Assembly (NCBI GenBank): GCA_013001805.1
Contig: JABDLW010000166.1
Coordinates: forward strand, 1-9,970
From: Saprospiraceae bacterium
GTDB taxonomy: Bacteria > Bacteroidota > Bacteroidia > Chitinophagales > Saprospiraceae
Reading direction: 5' to 3'
Length of the DNA: 9,970 nucleotides
The notes beneath the pieces were generated by a model that did not search any database, was not told where the DNA came from, and saw only the letters and a program-made list of their open reading frames with translations. The translations under genes were made by a program, and so were the position numbers. Below are positions 6,911 to 9,970 of the stretch, piece by piece. The first letter of the stretch is position 1, and every line of letters begins with the position of its first letter.

Positions 6911-7405
6911 GTGGAGCGGGATATTGCCGACTCTATCGAACAACGAACTGCCGAATATGCTTCCAGGATCAACGCTCCACATGCTAGTTTAAAAACCAAG
7001 AGCTCGAGGCGAAACCTGGCGATGGAAACAGGAATTACACGACAGGCGCAAAAACCGCTGGATCGTATGAGCTCAGCTGATGAACGGGTGAGATTGGAGA
7101 ATAACATGGTAGAAATCTTAAACGGACAGACAAGGAATTCTTCTAACCGTTTCCGCTCGATTCCGCATGACTACACCGGTTACAAAATCCAAATTATCAA
7201 GTCAGAATATCCGATCGATAAGGATGAAATAGCTGGCATGTTTCCCGAAGGAATTTGGTGGGAAGAAACCGGTAAAAGTGAAAACACCTACTTGATCGGG
7301 ACATTTTCGCGGTTTCAGGATGCCGTTGACTATTTTGAAGAAAAGATTGCCTCTATCTACCCAAATGCCAAAATAATTGAGTTTATTCGTGGTTCAAGAT
7401 TATAG
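6911..7405 (+). CDS. SPOR-like C-terminal half following an in-frame TAG
   Basis: This 164-codon stretch is in the same frame as the preceding ORF and starts with GTG right after its TAG, with no Shine-Dalgarno and no signal peptide. Residues 1-90 are polar and linker-like. Residues 91-164 (YKIQIIKSEYPIDKDEI, then TYLIGTFSRFQDAVDYFEE, then YPNAKIIEFIRG) resemble a SPOR domain, the fold that binds denuded peptidoglycan, with the usual Tyr-Gln start and the 'IG-F' centre. A SPOR domain works outside the cytoplasm, and this half alone has no export signal, so it makes sense only as the C-terminus of the exported protein upstream. Reinitiation at Met38 (7022) would still leave it in the cytoplasm. 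Its coding sequence shows no other stop or frameshift, so any disruption is recent. The SCP2 gene follows after 1 bp. Confidence 0.55.
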   Translation: MERDIADSIEQRTAEYASRINAPHASLKTKSSRRNLAMETGITRQAQKPLDRMSSADERVRLENNMVEILNGQTRNSSNRFRSIPHDYTGYKIQIIKSEYPIDKDEIAGMFPEGIWWEETGKSENTYLIGTFSRFQDAVDYFEEKIASIYPNAKIIEFIRGSRL

Positions 7406-7406
7406 T

Positions 7407-7724
7407 ATGACTGCTAAAGACTTCCTTCTTCAGTTACCTGCTAAGGTAAAGCCAGATACCCTCGAAGGATTGGAAACAGTATTTCATTTTGATATTGCCG
7501 GCGATGGTGGTGGTCAGGTAACTTTGCATGTCAAAGATGGGCAGTGCATAGCGGAAGAAGGCCTCAATGGTGAGGCAAAGTGCGTCGTTAGAGCCAAAGA
7601 AGCAAATCTGATGAATGTCATGAAAGGAAAAATAAATCCACTAATGGCTGTTCTGACCGGCAAACTTAAGATAAGCAATCAAGGAGAGATGTTGAAATAT
7701 GCTAAAATATTCGGCTTAATGTAA
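7407..7724 (+). CDS. SCP2 sterol-carrier-like domain protein
   Basis: A free-standing SCP2 fold of 105 residues, a lipid-binding hydrophobic-tunnel domain. Visible features: FHFDIAGDGGGQVTLHVKDGQC (the strand pair with the DG turn), then AKCVVRAKEANLMNVMKGKINPLMAVLTGKLKI, the most conserved SCP2 segment with the G-K-x-N-P and TGKLKI motifs, and a short C-terminal helix. There is no signal peptide or membrane segment, so it is cytoplasmic. The ATG at 7407 was chosen over an upstream in-frame TTG (7377) because it starts at the domain edge and lies 1 bp after the TAG of the SPOR-like ORF, which suggests translational coupling. The natural ligand of bacterial stand-alone SCP2 proteins is generally unknown; fatty acyl chains are plausible. 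Confidence 0.85.
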   Translation: MTAKDFLLQLPAKVKPDTLEGLETVFHFDIAGDGGGQVTLHVKDGQCIAEEGLNGEAKCVVRAKEANLMNVMKGKINPLMAVLTGKLKISNQGEMLKYAKIFGLM

Positions 7725-7828
7725 ATCCAGTCACTTCGGCGCCCTTTGATGTAGCATTTCTACTTCGACATTGCTTTAAATCTTTATTGGTTTCGTTTTA
7801 CTGCAAAAGCAGTGCACCTTGACCGGGT

Positions 7829-7850
7829 AAAATAGTTCGATTATTTTTTT
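7829..7850. terminator. AT-rich hairpin between convergent genes, possible bidirectional terminator
   Basis: AAAATAG (7829-7835) can pair with TTATTTT (7841-7847) around a 5-nt loop, the last pair being G-T, and three more T follow. Read on the other strand, the stem is preceded by an A-run and ends in a short T-run, so it could end transcripts from both the SCP2 gene and the DUF5683 gene. The stem is almost all A-T, hence weak. The rest of the 148-bp gap shows only a short ACTGC/GCAGT hairpin at 7800-7813. Confidence 0.3.
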
Positions 7851-7872
7851 GCTATAAAACCAATGCGAAAGA

Positions 7873-8484
7873 CTACCGGTGAGACATGTTGATAAAAATT
7901 CCCATGCCGATGGTGCCACTACGATCTCCTGAACTAAAGACCGGACGTATCGAAAGTGAGAGATCGTCACTCATATCAAAGGACTTGAGATGGGCATCGA
8001 CATAAGCATCTAATGCACTTAATGCATACATGCCGATAAATCCGATATAGGACAATTGTAAGTTTTTATCATAGCTATTTCGGATTCTTCTCAGTGTCTC
8101 CGCATCTCTGATCACATCCTTGTATATATCGTCGACACCAGCGAGACGCTGTGCATAGGCTGTTTCAAATTCGTCTCGATTTCTTCTATTGAAATCGACC
8201 GCGTAGAAAAGGGCTGCAAATCCACCCCAGACAATAGGTGCTTTCCAATATCTCTTATTATAAATCTGACCTGCCCCTGGAACGACGAGGGTGTAGATAG
8301 CTGCGCGATAGGGATTGGGATAGGGTAGACGCCAGTTGGCTTTAAACTGCCCCTTTTGTTTGGTCCGTTTAACCGCTGATATGTTTTCCGCATCATCATT
8401 TCTATCACCAGACTGAGCGCAAAGACACGATGTGCCTGCAAATAAACCGAGGAAAGTCCATAATAAAATAAAATGGGTCTTCAT
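7873..8484 (-). CDS. DUF5683 domain membrane protein
   Basis: 203 residues with an N-terminal signal (hydrophobic ILLWTFLGLFAG, likely cleavage near CLCA-Q at 20-24). The hallmark is PGAGQIYNKRYWKAPIVWGG at 69-88, the conserved core of DUF5683, with a hydrophobic stretch through about 96 and a second one near 146-165. Between them lies a charged helical segment rich in Arg, Asp and Glu. The function of the family is unknown. In Bacteroidota it commonly follows parA-parB and precedes dapB and lepB; here the cluster ends after this gene because a convergent SCP2 gene follows. It begins 27 bp after the parB stop, with AGGAG just 1 nt from the ATG, closer than a working Shine-Dalgarno. It is likely co-transcribed with parAB. 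Confidence 0.85.
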   Translation of the reverse strand: MKTHFILLWTFLGLFAGTSCLCAQSGDRNDDAENISAVKRTKQKGQFKANWRLPYPNPYRAAIYTLVVPGAGQIYNKRYWKAPIVWGGFAALFYAVDFNRRNRDEFETAYAQRLAGVDDIYKDVIRDAETLRRIRNSYDKNLQLSYIGFIGMYALSALDAYVDAHLKSFDMSDDLSLSIRPVFSSGDRSGTIGMGIFINMSHR

Positions 8485-8511
8485 GCTCCTACTAACGTAC
8501 TCAGTGGTCCA

Positions 8512-9405
8512 TTAGTTGCTCTCAAAATAGTCAAGGATTTCGTTAAGATCTTCGTCCGATTCGAAATGAAAAGTTAAAGTTCCTTTTCCCGAATTCTTGC
8601 GTTTCATTTCAACCTTTGTTCCTAATTCCTTACTGAGGTGGTCGACTGTATGTTGGTAGGCAGGAGGTAAATTCGGTTTCCGGATTATCAACCTGGACTT
8701 TTCCGGCTTGCTGAATTCACGCACCAATTTTTCAGTTGCTCTTACCGACAAGTCATCCTCCAGGATACGTTTGAGTGCAAGTAACTGAGCTTCCTGATTT
8801 TGAATGCTGAGTAGTGACCGGGCATGTCCCATGCTTATTCTGCCAGTCTTAATTGCTTGTTGTACCACGGGAGGCAACTTAAGCAATCTGATATAGTTGG
8901 TAACGGTACTCCGGTTCTTTCCAATCCTGTCGCTCAGAGATTCATGAGTGAGTTGACATTCATCTACCAAACGCTGATATGAAATGGCAACCTCTACCGC
9001 ATTTAACTCCTGTCGCTGAATGTTTTCCACCAAGGCCATTTCCAGCATTTCCTGGTCATTGGCTTCCCGGATAAAAGCAGGAATGGATTCGAGGCCGGCC
9101 AATTTCGCTGCCCTGAGTCTCCGTTCTCCCGCTATCAACTGATAGGTTTTACCGTCCAGCTTTCGTAGTGTCACGGGTTGAATGAGACCAAAAGTGACAA
9201 TTGATTCAGCCAGCTCCTTCAGGGCATCTTCATCAAACTGATTCCGCGGTTGGAAGGGATTGATTTCAATGGCCGAAACTGGTATTTGACTTACTGGTGT
9301 TGCAGATTCTTCTTCGACAGCCGGGATGGAAGGATTTCGCTGATCCACATTGCCGAGCAGTGCTCTGATTCCTTTACCTAATTCTTTTTTATCTACTTTG
9401 GCCAT
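8512..9405 (-). CDS. parB: Chromosome partitioning protein ParB (CTP-dependent DNA clamp)
   Basis: Binds parS sites near the replication origin, loads as a CTP-dependent sliding clamp and works with ParA to segregate chromosomes. The start MAKVDKKELGKGIRALLG is typical of chromosomal ParB, whose basic N-terminal segment stimulates ParA. The N-terminal CTPase domain has NPFQPR at 49-54, the arginine patch GERRLRAA at 93-100 and ENIQRQELNAVE at 127-138. The parS-reading helix-turn-helix covers about 151-177 (LTHESLSDRIGKNRSTVTNYIRLLKLP). A linker of about 220-240 leads to the C-terminal dimerisation domain. At 297 residues the length is normal. The ATG is 8 bp after the parA stop, with AGGTAAAGG between, so the two genes are co-translated. 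No canonical parS is present in the window. Confidence 0.97.
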   Translation of the reverse strand: MAKVDKKELGKGIRALLGNVDQRNPSIPAVEEESATPVSQIPVSAIEINPFQPRNQFDEDALKELAESIVTFGLIQPVTLRKLDGKTYQLIAGERRLRAAKLAGLESIPAFIREANDQEMLEMALVENIQRQELNAVEVAISYQRLVDECQLTHESLSDRIGKNRSTVTNYIRLLKLPPVVQQAIKTGRISMGHARSLLSIQNQEAQLLALKRILEDDLSVRATEKLVREFSKPEKSRLIIRKPNLPPAYQHTVDHLSKELGTKVEMKRKNSGKGTLTFHFESDEDLNEILDYFESN

Positions 9406-9413
9406 GCCTTTAC

Positions 9414-9970
9414 CTATTGAGCGGAGGGTACTTTCAGAGTAATATTGTTACGGCTGAGAAATTCCTTAGCGAGATTTAGAAAATTGATTGTGCCCTTACT
9501 GCTCGCATCATATAATAACACGGGTTGATGCATGCTGGGTGCCTCACTGAGCTTTGAGTTCCGATGTATTATCGTATCATAAACAGGATCCTCTACATTG
9601 CTTTTTACTTCATCAACGACAATATTTGCCAGACGCAGCCTCCGATCGTACATGCTGAGCACAATGCCTTCAATCACCAGACTCTCATTCAATTGTTGAC
9701 GCACGAGCTCAATGGTATTTTTAAGCTTCTGTAGCCCTTCCAATGCGAAAATCTCGCACTGAATGGGAATTAGCACGGAATCAGCAGCGGTAAGTGCATT
9801 TACTGTGATCAACCCTAAACTTGGCAGGCAATCAATCAAAATAAAATCGTAATCATCCCGAACATCAATCAAGAGGCTTTGCATAATGAACTCACGCTTG
9901 AAACGACTTACCAGCTCCAGTTCGGCACCTACTAAATCAATACTGGATGGTATGACCCACAGATTAGGAG
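9414..9970 (-). CDS. parA: Chromosome partitioning ATPase ParA (Soj), N-terminus cut by window edge
   Basis: Walker-type DNA-binding ATPase that moves ParB-parS complexes over the nucleoid. Only the C-terminal 185 codons or so are in the window; the frame is open to the right edge, so the Met at 9884 is internal. The residues before it read IPSSIDLVGAELELVSRFKRE, the usual segment preceding the Walker B strand. Walker B is DFILIDCLPSLGLIT, with Leu where many ParA proteins have CPPSLG. The later markers VLIPIQCEIFALEGL and RNSKLSEAPSMHQPVLLYD-SKG are diagnostic of the ParA/Soj family. The deviant Walker A motif lies outside the window. It ends in TAG 8 bp before parB. Confidence 0.95.
   Translation of the reverse strand, partial: PNLWVIPSSIDLVGAELELVSRFKREFIMQSLLIDVRDDYDFILIDCLPSLGLITVNALTAADSVLIPIQCEIFALEGLQKLKNTIELVRQQLNESLVIEGIVLSMYDRRLRLANIVVDEVKSNVEDPVYDTIIHRNSKLSEAPSMHQPVLLYDASSKGTINFLNLAKEFLSRNNITLKVPSAQ

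Noticed and set aside
6515..7405. General reassignment of TAG to an amino acid
   Set aside because: Several well-defined genes in the window (permease, fmt, DUF5683, parA) end in TAG at the expected family length.
7377..7406. TTG start that would extend the SCP2 protein by ten residues
   Set aside because: The extension overlaps the end of the SPOR-like frame, is not part of the SCP2 domain, and a good ATG lies at 7407.
7800..7813. ACTGC-AAAA-GCAGT hairpin as a rho-independent terminator
   Set aside because: The stem is only 5 bp and no T-run follows on either strand.

Overview
The window reads as ordinary chromosomal DNA of a member of the Bacteroidota. The support is the gene order parA-parB-DUF5683, several promoter -7 boxes of the phylum-specific TAnnTTTG type, the near absence of Shine-Dalgarno sequences, and an M1 peptidase with the AGMEYP motif common in this phylum. 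A place within Saprospiria/Chitinophagia-like lineages is a guess. No phage, transposon, CRISPR array, rRNA or tRNA was seen, and no gene-free stretch reaches 300 bp.

Layout. Positions 1-1760 (+) hold an M1 zinc aminopeptidase that lacks its N-terminus at the window edge. It converges, with a 3-bp gap, on a two-gene ABC exporter operon on the minus strand (ATPase 3467-2583, ABC-2 permease 2582-1764). Divergent from that operon is a tandem-ATPase ABC protein of the Opp/Dpp kind (3567-5114, +) with no permease beside it. A small signal-peptide ORF (5261-5449, +) with a good -7 box runs tail to tail into fmt (6386-5439, -). Divergent from fmt, at 6515-7724 (+), is a secreted protein with a carboxypeptidase-regulatory-like domain, then in the same reading frame after one TAG a SPOR-like half, then an SCP2 sterol-carrier-like protein. 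The end of the window, on the minus strand, is the chromosome-partition cluster parA (cut at the edge), parB and a DUF5683 membrane protein.

The genes do not form one pathway. They are housekeeping units: peptide degradation in the envelope, a small-molecule exporter, ATPases for an importer encoded elsewhere, initiator-tRNA formylation, and chromosome segregation. I see no convincing new defence or mobile system. The points that deserve attention are the in-frame TAG splitting the 6515-7405 reading frame, a near-identical promoter/start module (TGTAGATTTACC-N2-ATGAAGA) on two unrelated genes that suggests leaderless transcripts, a palindromic CAATTG that could serve as the -33 element of two divergent promoters, and an inverted repeat lying across a start codon.
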